64,000 bases of DNA from assembly GCA_902806565.1 (NCBI GenBank), contig CADCXA010000029.1, positions 1,178,001 through 1,242,000 of the forward strand, read 5' to 3'. This document shows positions 33,192 through 43,490 of this stretch, one piece after another. The notes beneath the pieces are model-generated. The model was not told the DNA's origin. It searched no databases and saw only the letters and a list, made by a program, of their open reading frames with translations. A program made the translations under genes and the position numbers. Within the stretch, counting starts at the first letter, position 1. Each line of letters begins with the position of its first letter. The stretch comes from Hypoxylon rubiginosum (lineage: Eukaryota; Ascomycota; Sordariomycetes; Xylariales; Hypoxylaceae).

Positions 33192-34754
33192 ATGAACAAG
33201 CTACCACTCGAACTTTACGATCGCATCGTTCAATTTGTAGGCAGACGTGTAGGTGAAGAATTCTTACCACCTTGGCAGCACGGCACTCTTCCCTTTGCGC
33301 TGCCAGCTATCGCGGCTGTGTCACGAAACTTTCAACAGGCCGTCGAGCGACTCACCTTCCGCAATCTGAAAATATCCACCAGCCCCCCAGATTTAGATGC
33401 TTTCCGTCGTGGCTTGACGCCACAGCGTCAGCGTAACCTACAGCGTCTCACCGTCCACCTCTGGGTTGACCATCCGTTGCCGCGCACAACAACTGGCACT
33501 AACCAACCCAGGGAATTCGCAACGGGTGAGGAACGGAGGGCTATCAATGAATCAACAACGACTCAGTTAAGAGAGTTCTTCAATATCATCGCAGCATGGC
33601 ATTTGCCAGGACCATCTTTGACTCTGGACGTCACTGGCCCGCCGCTGTCTAGGAATTCTTTGGTTGAAGCATACCTCAGATTCTCTATGCTCGACGTCTC
33701 GAGCGACCTGGTAGATTTTCCGCCCTTGCTGATGGTCAAACAGTTATATGTGTGCTCCATGTCGTGCCACCTGCACCCTCACTTGGCCGTATCTCTGACA
33801 GCTAAGATGCCAAACGCATCTCACGTGGACTGGGATCTATCAACCTGCCACACCACCAGCTGGGGTCTCTATCACCACATGTCCCGGATCTGGCGAGACG
33901 GTCTTGTTCGGAGCATCGAATCGACAACCTTACCGCCGTCCGTCAAGAAATTTAGCTTCAATATGTTGGTCCCGGGGACTGCTAGATTCCAGATATTGCC
34001 AAATTTCATCGGGTCGGGTTCTTCTCCGGACCCCGTCAGTTCTGCCCTCCGCAAGCTAACGAAGAATTGCACCGAGGTTCACATCGAGGGTTCCATCCAC
34101 GCCTCGCTCTTCGACCCGCTCGCCGTTCCAGGTACCGCTCCGCACGAAGCGGCGCCAGCTTGGGAGAAAGTCACACAGCTAGATGTGAAGGCGAGCATGT
34201 GTGGTCCGGACGGGAAGTGGCTTTTCAAGCTCGATCCAGATGACGACGCGAAGCCCGAGGAGCCTCCCGAAGGCCTCGATTTCGACCGTCTACCTCCGGG
34301 CCACGGGACCACCGATTCGGAGCTAGACGAGGCCGACGAGTACTACGACGAGTACCGGGAGGAGATCGCGCCCGACGCCGACAACCCGGACGGCGAGCTC
34401 TTCCGCACCGATGTCGACGACGAGCTGATGAACCCGCTACTGACGGCCTTTGCGCGCGGGTGCGGGCGCGGCAACACGCCCGCCCTACGCACCGCCATCT
34501 TCCTATCCGGTTCCTTCAACGCCGGCAACTGTCCCTTCCAGGTCATCTGCTTTGCTGCGGGCATGGAGGCCCCGCTGGAGTGGGACGAGATCGCAGGTGG
34601 GGACCGCGACGACTGGCGCGTCTTCTTCCACGTCAACGACTGGCGACCCCGCGAGGAGACGCTGGAGGAGTTCCGCCGGATAGGGCGCGGGCGCAACGGC
34701 CACGATACCGTCGTGTGCTTCTTGCCCTGGGGAACTTTGCTGATTGATCGGTAA
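33192..34754 (+). CDS. F-box-like protein
   Basis: Single exon, 520 aa. Likely substrate receptor for an SCF ubiquitin ligase, inferred only from the N-terminus: MNKLPLELYDRIVQFVG followed by AIAAVSRNFQQAVERLTFRNLKI fits the F-box plus first repeat seen in many fungal F-box-like proteins, although the motif is degenerate. The middle lacks regular leucine-rich repeats. An acidic linker rich in Asp/Glu/Tyr lies at about residues 375-415, followed by a conserved-looking C-terminal block (FARGCGRGNTPALRTAIFLSG and FHVNDWRPREETLEEFRRIG) that resembles the C-terminus of uncharacterised fungal F-box-associated proteins. GC content rises strongly from about 34,200 onward, producing antisense frames that are not genes. 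Confidence 0.72.
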   Translation: MNKLPLELYDRIVQFVGRRVGEEFLPPWQHGTLPFALPAIAAVSRNFQQAVERLTFRNLKISTSPPDLDAFRRGLTPQRQRNLQRLTVHLWVDHPLPRTTTGTNQPREFATGEERRAINESTTTQLREFFNIIAAWHLPGPSLTLDVTGPPLSRNSLVEAYLRFSMLDVSSDLVDFPPLLMVKQLYVCSMSCHLHPHLAVSLTAKMPNASHVDWDLSTCHTTSWGLYHHMSRIWRDGLVRSIESTTLPPSVKKFSFNMLVPGTARFQILPNFIGSGSSPDPVSSALRKLTKNCTEVHIEGSIHASLFDPLAVPGTAPHEAAPAWEKVTQLDVKASMCGPDGKWLFKLDPDDDAKPEEPPEGLDFDRLPPGHGTTDSELDEADEYYDEYREEIAPDADNPDGELFRTDVDDELMNPLLTAFARGCGRGNTPALRTAIFLSGSFNAGNCPFQVICFAAGMEAPLEWDEIAGGDRDDWRVFFHVNDWRPREETLEEFRRIGRGRNGHDTVVCFLPWGTLLIDR

Positions 34755-35734
34755 ACTACCTCCTAAGGTAAATCAAGTGTCTGCATACTGATTCAATACC
34801 CTGCCGATAGCAGTGATAAGAACTGATACCTAAGCCCACCCCCCATCATCCAATGGGCTGGGTAGATGGATAGGAGTCTCCGTACTTCCCGGCTACAAGC
34901 GTGTCGAAAAACGGCGATAGACGGGGAACACGGATATAAATTAGAGGTGAATGCTGGAATAAGAATGACCAAGCTTCTAAGATTAGAGGCTAGAAGGTGC
35001 TGTCTAGTCCTTATTAAAGGGGCATGGTCGGAAGGCCAGGGGGCCAGGGGCAGAGTATCAAACACCGATATTCAAAAAGGGAACGAAAGGAAGGGCTCGC
35101 AAAGAATTCAATGTAACTGCGTGAGAAAAGCCCTTCTCGCGTGTGCCAAAGTATGGGTCAGCAGGTAAATCTAAAAGTGACAGAACCTACAGTGTCGCGA
35201 GAGTTGGAAGACATGCATGGTAGCGTTGCTTGAAGTACCATCAGGTAAATCCACAAGTAAAAATTGCCCAAAATAGTAGGAGCCCACAAGGGGAATCCGG
35301 CGATAACTACCTAGGTATGTAGGACGCCTGCTGCACATACTAACCCTAACCCTAAGATAGGTCATCTGATGACAACCAGCCGCTTTCAAACCCAGAAAGA
35401 CCGTTTCTAAATATCTAGAAAACCTGTATCTCGAATTTTGACTTCTAAACACCTTCGTAAACTCGGCCATTATAGCATAGCTCAGAAACATGGCTTTTTC
35501 AGTATATAAAACTCAAGCTTATTGTCATACTTCTGCGAACATGGCTTGTAACAACTTCTAAGAAATAACAAGAACGCGACAGGGACCTAGTCGCACCAGA
35601 GATTTCGGTAGAGCAAGTCAAGGTACCATTGCGTAACCGTGAGCAAGATATCGCAGTAATTAAGAGCTAACAAGCCTTAATGTTTCAAAGCAAAAGGGCT
35701 TAAATATCTAGCTAGCATCCATCCTTTAGTAGTA
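34755..35734. other. Intergenic between convergent genes
   Basis: 3' sides of the F-box-like (+) and HET (-) genes. It contains two exact tandem telomere-type units (CCCTAA) with a partial third at about 35342-35355, and a TACCTAGGTA element at about 35308-35317. Small frames without domains. Confidence 0.6.
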
Positions 35735-37862
35735 TCAAATCAGTGAGACGACCATTTCCTTCTCTACTTGACTGTACGAATTCTGCCAGGTCTCTAACCA
35801 AAGGCGAAAGGTTCCAATACGTCTGTAAAATCCATTTTCCGCATCCACTTGTACTAACAGCAAACCCGCACCGACATTATTGCTGGAGAGTAATAAGCCG
35901 CAGACGGCTTTACTTCCAAGGCCAATGTAATCCTCATCAGTGGGGTTATCCCAGCTGTAGTCTGGAAAGATGCCCATAGGAAGTTCTCCCTCTTCGGGCT
36001 TGAGTAGCCACCACGTAAGACCATAATATTGGTCGCTTTCCTTGTTGAGCGTTATCTCCCATGTCGAGTGTAGCTTGAGGCGGATATAATTGTACCGGAC
36101 ATACCCTTGGCACGCTGAGGGGTGATTCGTGTAGCCGAATTCTAGGACCTCGGCAAACCTTTTATTTGTCTTATTTCTAGCAAACTCGAGGTCGATTTCG
36201 GAAGATAGATCTTGGACCGATGCCCACGACCACGTTGGAGCTCGCCACTCGACCCGGTTCGCCCGTCTGGCAATGGGGCTTAGAATAGAGATACTCCAAC
36301 ACAAGTCCTCTACAATTGAATTTTCCCAAAGACCCTCTATATACCGCCCGAGGCTCAGTGCTCCTTGGCTAAGCTTTGTTCCAGCAGCCGAAAGTTGATC
36401 AGCAATTCCAGCTATTGCGCGGAACCGATCTCCTTCGAACGTCAGTGCTAATTGGTTATATCTTCCCACAACACTCCTCCAACATTCTGCTAGGCTCCGT
36501 GGGTCTTTTGAGTGTATGAGCTTAGAATATGAGTTTTTGGCCCCCGGACGCCAGTAATGGGAGGATAGCGCCTCTACAAAGTTAGGGAGTGACATGCATT
36601 GACAGGAGCTATTTTCATTACATTCCCAAACGAGCTCTTCTTCCGCAAAATGTAGAAATCTTGGCGAGAGGAGAAATTCCTGGTATATCCAAGCACGCCC
36701 CAATAGAGGGTGGGCCGTTGTATCATCGCCTGTGAAGTGAGGCACCCCCTTTCGGACATAGAGGTCGAAGGGCCGTCCGTCAACTGTTCGGTATTTCGAC
36801 GACGCGAGAGAGGAAGTGTAATCCGGGTTTAATGAGCGAATGAACCCTTCTGTACTATTACGAGAGCATGTGGCCCCGATAGTAATAAATGCTCCTTGGT
36901 AGATGGATGCCATCCTACTAGATTCGCGGTCCCAATCGGAATCATCATCCTGTAGGATACGCATGGAATCAATCCAAAGATACTGAAGGCCCAGTCTTTT
37001 GGTGATTTGCACCGCATCCTGAAACGATCGTGGCAATGTTTCGATCAATATACCTGCCTTCATTGACTTCAAGGTCTCTGTAGTAGCCATTCCGGTTTCG
37101 GCAATTTTTCCACCCCAGCAATGGCTCAGGCACGCATATCGTGCAGGTAATGTTGAGGTCTCCTCAGTTTCAACTAGTCTTACCGTGCCTGTCATTTCTT
37201 TACTCCCAAGATCCAATACTCGCGTGGGTAGCTTTACAGCAGCACTGGGCCCGCAACGACTATGTGTAGTTGTGCAATCCTTCAGCCATTCCTGCACTTG
37301 AGCCAAGGTCTCCTCGGAGTCAGTGGTCTCGGGCAATATACGACCTATAGGATAATACCCATTCCTAGGCGAAATCCAAGAGGGATGACAGGGCACCTCT
37401 TATCGTTCGTTAGTATACCGGTAATGCGTATCTCTCAAGGTGAATAAGTAGCGAATCGAACCAACCTGATATCGTGAACAACTTAAGGTATATTAACTCA
37501 GTGCGAAACTCCCAGGAATAGCGTTTATCAACAGAAAGCTCGAACACACCGACGTCGTCATGGACTTGCTCCAACGCCATGTCTTGCTGGCCAGACCTAG
37601 GGAATTCCCAATGAATAAGGAAATTTTGAATATCCACAACGCCGGTTAATTGGCTTATTGATACCCCTTTAAACCTAGCTAGCGCCTCGCAAAGAAGCGA
37701 ACAAGTCTCACACCCTCGTTCTCGAGCTGCCCGGATCGTGGCGACATGAGCAGGCTTTTGACGAACAACATTATCCCAGTCTTGTTCCCATGCAAGCGGG
37801 CTCTTCATATGGAGGGACGTTATGCAAATTTCATTGCTGGAAGCTTCTGAAGATGTAGCCAT
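35735..37862 (-). CDS. HET-domain (heterokaryon incompatibility) protein
   Basis: Two exons, 37862-37466 and 37398-35735, joined across a 67-nt intron with a TACTAAC branch site, give 686 aa. The HET domain lies at about residues 218-370: YACLSHCWGG, LPRSFQDAVQITKRLGLQYLWIDS, then QDDDSDWDRESSRMASIYQGA. These are the three conserved blocks of the family, which triggers cell death after fusion of unlike individuals. The N-terminal region has a paired Cys motif (CETCSLLC) frequent in these proteins. The C-terminal half includes RAWIYQEFLLSPRFLHF and WSWAS. The frame continues 41 codons upstream of 37862, but that extension has no ATG. Whether it is an active incompatibility locus cannot be told from sequence; many copies exist per genome. 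Confidence 0.92.
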
Positions 37863-38258
37863 AATATCGACGACGCGGCTGTTGGCTAATTTTAACGAAA
37901 GTAGGAAGAGACTTCTCGGGGGATCATAGACGCCAATAAAGTGAGCAAAGGCATCAAACCACGTGAGTGGTTGCCTCACTACCACCTATTTCCCTTCACT
38001 CATAGGGCTGCGCCGAGATTAGTACCACAGTAGTTCTTGGGGAAAAGTACGGAGTAAATTCAATTGGCAGGATGCACATATATTACCATGGCAAGGCCGA
38101 ATCGAAGACAGGCTGTACTAGAGCCCAATCTTTTAGAGACGCCGATTCTTAAACCGTACCTATCTTAGGCGTAGGTAGTAGGGATGTTGAATAATAACCT
38201 CCCCAAAACTACATCCGTCTAGCTCCCTCCCTAAAAGTCCAAATGACCCCCTTTTCAG
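37863..38258. other. Intergenic, no gene seen
   Basis: Upstream region of the HET gene and 3' side of the thioesterase gene (both minus). No feature recognised. Confidence 0.6.
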
Positions 38259-39453
38259 CTACTTCCCCCCCTTCCCAGCCGCCCCCAAATCCTCAACCGC
38301 ATCGCTACGATCCCAAGTCTCCCTCTCCAGCTCCCGCACCAGACCCGCGATCTCGCGTATCCTGGCCCTGGCGCGGCCGCTCTCGCGCCGCTGCCGCCCC
38401 CAGACGTCGCGGAGCGCGGCGAGCGCGAACGGCGGCAGGGGCGCCTTGCGGGCGGCCGCGTAGTCGTAGACGACGACGTCCTCCCCCGTGCGCGCGGCGA
38501 CGCGCCTGTGGCGGTGCGAGAGCACCACGCAGTCGAGCGCCAGCGAGGTGTCGGAGGCGGCGGGCTCGAGGCGGAGCTTGTGGTAGGCGGAGACGGTGTC
38601 GGGGTAGGTCATGGGCTGTCACCGTTGGTTAACTACCTGAGTGGCCGCCTAAAAAGGGGACGGGAAGAAAGAGAAAGGGGGGGGGTAGCTACAAATTTAT
38701 ACTCGGCCGTGATAGACTTCATGATTAAGCCGGTCCCCTTCGGCGTCATGAGCTCCCTCCACCGGGCGCCGTTCGCCGGGTCCGCGCCCGCAAAGTGTAG
38801 GATCCAGTTCACGCGCGACGACTCCGCGTAGCGGATATAGTTGGCGTTGTTGACGTGCCCCTGTTATTTTACGGCCGTCACTTATCCATTAGCGCTTCTG
38901 CCCAAACTCGCGTATTTTCCCCTACCACCACCCCCTTTTGAGCATTCATTCTCGGACCCCTATCTCTCCCCTTCGGTTCTTCTCAGGGTACGAGTACGGG
39001 CCGGGAACGATAAAAATAACCACCTACGAAGCTGTCCATCTCCCCCCAAACGACCTGCTGCCCCTCGAGCCCCCTCCTGCCGCCCGTCAGGAAGCCCTCG
39101 GCGCCGGCGGCCAACGCGCGCCACTCCGTCGCCAGGGCCCGCAGCACGCCTGCGGCCCGCCGCGCCTGCTCCCGGCTGCACCCGAACAGGATGCATTTCC
39201 CTAGCCGCGCCTGGAAGTCCGAGTACCACCTGCCGGGAGGTAATGGCAGCGGCTCCTCTTCTTCCTTCTCCTTCGAGGAGGATGAGAATGTGCGTATGTT
39301 GTTAGAGGCGGCCGGAGACGAAAGGAGTTGCAGTCGGCACGGTCGAGAGGTCGTGGTCGGACCGATGCCGAGGAGGAGGGGCGGGGGTCGTCGCGAGAGA
39401 GGAGCAGACGACAGCACGCGCGGGAGTGCTTTGAAACGCGGGTTGGGAGGCAT
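38259..39453 (-). CDS. Hotdog-fold thioesterase-like protein, probably mitochondrial
   Basis: Three exons, 39453-39028, 38860-38693 and 38615-38259, join in frame to 316 aa. The first junction restores WGEMDSFGHVNNANYIRY (about residues 137-154), the classic 4HBT-type motif with the active-site Asp at 140 and the HVNN helix start. Downstream, the block RWRELMTPKGTGLIMKSIT and the strand-forming stretch TSLALDCVVLSHRHRRVAARTGEDVVVYD complete the fold. The N-terminus is rich in Arg, Ser and Pro without acidic residues up to about residue 60 (RFKALPRVLSS, SPAASNNIRTFSSSS), which fits a mitochondrial presequence. The likely role is hydrolysis of an acyl-CoA or acyl-carrier thioester; the substrate is unknown. 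The first intron is long (167 nt). Codon use is strongly GC-rich. It diverges from a LYR-motif gene across a 378-bp spacer. Confidence 0.86.
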
Positions 39454-39831
39454 TTTGGTGAATTAGGAAATAACAAGATGGTTAATTGACTTTTAACAGG
39501 GTATTCATTTTATAAGAATAGTGACATACTAATATAATTCTAGCTTCGTATCTTCGCGCCCTGAAAGACGCAGTACCTGAAGGGCGCGAAGTTGCGTAAG
39601 GGGTTAGCTAGTGCCAATTACCTCGGAGGGGCACCTCGGTATCTTGTATGATAAGATATGGCGTCACCTCCACTCACTAACTCCCGTCCCGTAGCTCATT
39701 TACACTTACATCACTTACACTACATTCATTAATACAGAAACACCACGCTCACCACAACCCATGTACCTACCTACCTGATATAAACAACAAACAACTCCTC
39801 AAAACCAATGGACTAGCTAGCCAACCCAACA
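39454..39831. promoter_or_regulatory. Bidirectional promoter of two mitochondrial genes
   Basis: 378 bp between divergent start codons (thioesterase on minus, LYR protein on plus). It contains the inverted repeat at 39552-39591 and, near the LYR start, a run of TACACTTACATCACTTACAC-like repeats. Shared regulation of the two genes is inference. Confidence 0.5.
39552..39591. repeat. Perfect 11-bp inverted repeat in divergent promoter
   Basis: Left arm CTTCGCGCCCT at 39552-39562 and right arm AGGGCGCGAAG at 39581-39591, with an 18-nt spacer. The arms contain TTCGCGCC, similar to E2F/MBF-type cell-cycle sites, so each arm could bind the same factor in opposite orientation. Confidence 0.8.
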
Positions 39832-40247
39832 ATGTCGACCCTGAACCCGGAGCTACGGCGGCAGGTAATAGCAATATATAAAGAGCTCCTCAACCTGGGC
39901 CGGGACTATCCCCAGGGCTTCGCCTACTTCCGCCCGCGCCTGCACAGAGCCTTCATGGCGAACGCGCACCTGCGCGACGAGGATGCCATTCGGGGCGCCA
40001 TAGGGAGGGCAGATTTTGTTAAGAAAGGTATCGTCTTACTTACCTAGTCTGACCTGTTTATTTCCGGTGGAATATGACCGATCGTCGTGGCATGACAGTT
40101 AGCTGACGTTCCTGACATTTCTCGCTCAAGAGATCGAGGCCCTGTAAGTTACACCGCGTCTACTTTGTCAAATTCGTATGCGCCATTCATCGCCAGTTCG
40201 CTTTCATTTTCACTAGATGCAAGGCTAGAAAACGTCCCGAACATTGA
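39832..40247 (+). CDS. LYR-motif protein, ETFRF1/LYRM5-like
   Basis: Small mitochondrial LYR-family protein. Three exons, 39832-40027, 40131-40143 and 40217-40247, join in frame to 79 aa. Seen: LRRQVIAIYKELLNLGRDYP, in which IYK stands at the LYR position followed by the Phe-equivalent region, then YFRPRLHRAFM and the splice-restored DFVKKEIEAL. The order and spacing match ETFRF1 (LYRM5), which binds electron transfer flavoprotein and modulates its FAD; that function is known for the animal protein and is inferred here. Exon 2 is only 13 nt; it is needed to give KKEIEAL. The tail (CKARKRPEH) is shorter than the usual Tyr/Arg-rich end, so the last junction is less certain. Confidence 0.75.
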
Positions 40248-40856
40248 TATCATTGACCGTCTATAAACATCCATTCAGTCTTCCTGGCCTTAAAGCGGCT
40301 ATCCCTTATATACCATAGCTAGGACGAGTTCGCCCCTAGTCAGATTCTAAACATATACCCGTAATTGTAATATCTTCAATCGTATTTCCATATAGTTAAG
40401 TGGCATCATCATCCAAATATACCAAAATAAAGACAAGAATGTATAGAGGCAAGCAAGGGGGAGCCCAGTCCCCAAGTGCGCCTTTTGCCCAACCCTAGGG
40501 CAGGCATATTTCCCACGATTTTCCTCTCCTAAACGTTGGGCATTGTGGGGGGTCTTCCCCTTCTGGTTTAACGTAATTTCGAGCTTATAACGCTTTGATT
40601 CGTTTGGTTGCTGACTTGTGGCGTATAGGTACTACCTGAAAAGGTATCGGACGCTGAGAAAAAGATACGATGGGGTATGATGCGAGGGGGTAACTGGTGG
40701 CTAAGTGTTCCCTGGAAGCGGTATAGAAGCGGTAGTGAATTCGCCCCCGGAGTGATCGGTGGAGTAAGAGAGGCCAATGTCTGAGACATGCCGAACAATA
40801 AACATAGTAATGGATAACCGGTCAGAATAGACAGGCCAAAAGATCGGCCCATCATG
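40248..40856. other. Intergenic between convergent genes
   Basis: 3' sides of the LYR (+) and methyltransferase (-) genes. A 95-codon minus frame near 40568-40855 has no domain and is probably 3' untranslated sequence. Confidence 0.6.
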
Positions 40857-43490
40857 TTATGATGTTAGGTTCAGCTTCTTTCTCGCACACCAGGCTCCCA
40901 CTTCCAAACATTCTCCCCAGCTCGTGCCTCCGTCGCGCAGTAGATCATTCATCATCTTGCCGTTCCAATTGTCCCATTCGTCTTGGCTCTTCCCGCTGAT
41001 CTCTCGAAGGATTGGTTCTAGACATTGGATCATACCTACGACCGTCTCGAGTGCAGTTCGTCGGAGCGCCGCTTGGGCGGCAGTCAATGCTTTGCCACGC
41101 GACTTCTCGCCTTTCGCATCTGTCGACTTGCCCTTCCCTTTCATCGAGTCGATATAGCTCTTGCCATCTTTTGTCACGACCCCGCCGACGCCTTCGCGTT
41201 CCCATCTGATCTCGCTCAGCGGTACTGCTAGCCGCTTCGATCGCACGTCCGTCAACGTCTCTGCCTCCTGTAGAAGATGGGGCCCGATCAGTGTGCAGGG
41301 GACGGCGGACAGTCCGCGCGCGTCTAGACCCTTGGTTGCCCAACCGTTGTACTCAACCAGGAATGGGTTCAAGGGGGCACTGAGGGGCGTGTTATTCGTC
41401 ATTGCGTAGGCTCCTAATCTCTCGCTCTCGTCCTCTTCCTCGCTACTGTCGTCCGAGTCCGAGTCGGAATCGGCCTTTACCACAGCTGGTGTCTTTAGAA
41501 CGTGCGGTCGTAACATACGGACCGTGTGGTCGCTTTCCCAAAATTCGAGGACGCCACCTGGCTTTAATATGCGCAGGTATTCTTCGAAAAACTGCTGCGG
41601 ATCGCGCATCGAGTTCGAAAGCGACATGTCTTTCACCATGATCAGGTCGAATTCGTTGTCGGCTAACGGCCAAGGCGTCCGTCGCATGTCGTGCTGGACG
41701 AACCGCCATCGCATATCCTTGTCGGGTTTCCAGTTTTGGTCGAGTCCCGATCCCACCAGGGGTACGATATCGAGCCCGGTGAAGGATATCTGCGAATAGC
41801 CATGCTGGGCGAAGTATCGGTGGCACATCATACTCCAGAACGCAGACCCGCATCCTACCTCGAGGACGCGCGACGGCGGCTTATTGGAAAATCCGGGCGC
41901 AGTTGTGGGGCCGCCGAACAGCTGGAAAAGCATGAGCGTGCGAAGGGATTGTCTGTGGAGCTCTGCCAAGTCGACAGGCAAGGGATACAACAACGTGGGT
42001 TCGTTGATGTAGGTACGGTTGTTGCGGATGATGAAGGGCTTCGCCGCGATGGACATCTTGGTAGAGCCCGAGGCAGAAGAAGCAGCTATGCTTCCCTCCG
42101 CCGACGAAGGGTTCCAGTTCTCGCTAGAGGCCATGACGGGAGTTCGACTTGCGTGGGTAGAGCCAGAAGTAGTGGTATTGTCAGGGCGGGAGGAGGGGGC
42201 GTATTTTTGAGAAGGACTGAATTGGCCAGGCTCGATGGGCATTGCGTCATGGTGGTGTTTGCCCCTGAACGACCTCCGGCGAACAGGCGAAGACGGGCCC
42301 GCAAAAGTTTGCGTAGGCGAAGTTGGCGTGGGAGGGCGATTCGGAATCTGATTCGACTGGTTCAGGGAGTCGCGTTTGTATATTCTTTTCTGGGAAGGAG
42401 GATAGTTGGCAGTCGTGGGCTGGTAGTGGTAGCCGCTGTCACTACTGAAGATAGGAATGTGCACGGATCTGATGAATTTGGAGGACTTTGGCGAAGCTGA
42501 CTGGCGTTCGGAATCGGAGACGGGCAAGGGGGGAGACGAAGATGCGATCGAGGCTGGGACGACGGGTACCGGCGGTGCGAGCGCGGGTGCAAGTGCAGAT
42601 GCAGATGCAACCGTCGAGTCTCGACGAGTTTTGCTGTTTCTGGTGCGGGTGCTGGTGTTGTTGGCGTTGGTATTGGCGTTTATGCCACTACCGCCGTCGA
42701 TTGGAGACGAAGAGATAGTTATGGCGCTTGCGTCTCTTCCATCATTTGATCGTGACGAAGCAGCAGGCGGTGACGAGGTGTAGGTGCTACTTGTGGTGTC
42801 GCCGGCTGCGGCATGGGTAGGATGATAAAGGGTGGAATGATATGTAGAAGGGGTGGAGGAGGCTAGGTTCAATAGTTGTGGTGCTTGCGCCTGTGCTTGC
42901 GCTTGCGCTTGTGATTGAGTGTGTGCTTGTGCGTGTGCTTGTGTTTCGTGCGACGCTCGGGAGCTGAGACTAAAAGAAGAAGAGGTCCTCGAGTGAGAGC
43001 GGTGCGACGCCGGCCTGTGGGCAAGTTGCGGAATAGTTCCGGCTGGCGGAGGGCGTCGTTTACCAGGTATCCTGGATCTAACCGAGGCCGTATCGCTGCT
43101 TTTGTGCTTCTTTGATTTCTTGATAAGTCGACGATGATCTTCTTCCTCGTCGTTGCTATTGTTGCTATTGTTGCTATTGTTGGTAGTGTTGTTGCCAGCG
43201 TTGTTGTTGCTGTTGTTGTTGCTATTGCTGCTGCTACTGTTCTTATTATTGGTACTGGTAGTATTGTCTCGATCTTGATCTTGTTCTTGTTCTTGATCTT
43301 CTCCTTCACCCCCAGTGTCGCCGTCTCGGTGTGGAGGGTGAGCGGTATTATGCTGCTTATTAGCCCCGTGGACGAAAGTGTAGGTGCTGGTGTTAGCGTT
43401 GGCGTTGGTGTTGGAGGACGATTTTCTAGTGTTCGCGGGTCTGACTCTGACAGGGGGCGAGTACATCGACAAGCTGTATGCGAACTCCAT
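40857..43490 (-). CDS. SAM-dependent methyltransferase with long repetitive N-terminus
   Basis: Single exon, 877 aa from the ATG at 43490 (MEFAYSLSMYSPPVRV); the frame continues 48 codons upstream without support. The C-terminal 340 aa form a class I methyltransferase: motif I VLEVGCGSAFW (about residue 540), acidic strand FTGLDIVPL, FVQHDMRRTPWPLADNEFDL, then MVKDMSLS and LRILKPGGVLEFWE. It is preceded by LYPLPVDLAELHRQSLRTLMLF, which resembles the region ahead of the SAM fold in fungal UMTA/LaeA-like enzymes, but the identity is not certain. The N-terminal about 500 aa are disordered, with Asn-rich, Gln/Ala-rich and Ser/Thr-rich runs, and an acidic insert (DSDSDSDDSSEEEDESE) interrupts the C-terminal half. 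The substrate is unknown. An antisense frame of 269 codons at 41691-42500 is a shadow. Confidence 0.85.
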   Translation of the reverse strand: MEFAYSLSMYSPPVRVRPANTRKSSSNTNANANTSTYTFVHGANKQHNTAHPPHRDGDTGGEGEDQEQEQDQDRDNTTSTNNKNSSSSNSNNNSNNNAGNNTTNNSNNSNNSNDEEEDHRRLIKKSKKHKSSDTASVRSRIPGKRRPPPAGTIPQLAHRPASHRSHSRTSSSFSLSSRASHETQAHAQAHTQSQAQAQAQAQAPQLLNLASSTPSTYHSTLYHPTHAAAGDTTSSTYTSSPPAASSRSNDGRDASAITISSSPIDGGSGINANTNANNTSTRTRNSKTRRDSTVASASALAPALAPPVPVVPASIASSSPPLPVSDSERQSASPKSSKFIRSVHIPIFSSDSGYHYQPTTANYPPSQKRIYKRDSLNQSNQIPNRPPTPTSPTQTFAGPSSPVRRRSFRGKHHHDAMPIEPGQFSPSQKYAPSSRPDNTTTSGSTHASRTPVMASSENWNPSSAEGSIAASSASGSTKMSIAAKPFIIRNNRTYINEPTLLYPLPVDLAELHRQSLRTLMLFQLFGGPTTAPGFSNKPPSRVLEVGCGSAFWSMMCHRYFAQHGYSQISFTGLDIVPLVGSGLDQNWKPDKDMRWRFVQHDMRRTPWPLADNEFDLIMVKDMSLSNSMRDPQQFFEEYLRILKPGGVLEFWESDHTVRMLRPHVLKTPAVVKADSDSDSDDSSEEEDESERLGAYAMTNNTPLSAPLNPFLVEYNGWATKGLDARGLSAVPCTLIGPHLLQEAETLTDVRSKRLAVPLSEIRWEREGVGGVVTKDGKSYIDSMKGKGKSTDAKGEKSRGKALTAAQAALRRTALETVVGMIQCLEPILREISGKSQDEWDNWNGKMMNDLLRDGGTSWGECLEVGAWCARKKLNLTS
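42885..42945. repeat. Hexamer-type microsatellite encoding Gln/Ala repeats
   Basis: Repeated GCTTGC/GCTTGT-like hexamers on the + strand encode alternating Gln-Ala, with His-Ala and Thr variants, inside the methyltransferase N-terminus. Hexamer expansion preserves the frame. Confidence 0.8.
43141..43250. repeat. Trinucleotide tract encoding Asn/Ser repeats
   Basis: Imperfect GTT/GCT/ATT triplet runs on the + strand (TTGTTGCTA units) encode Asn- and Ser-rich runs in the methyltransferase N-terminus. Confidence 0.8.

Noticed and set aside
37863..37985. N-terminal extension of the HET protein
   Set aside because: The added 41 codons open with GTG and contain no ATG; the first ATG at 37862 is preferred.
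41691..42500. 269-codon plus-strand frame opposite the methyltransferase
   Set aside because: Arg-rich and featureless; the minus frame carries the SAM-binding motifs.
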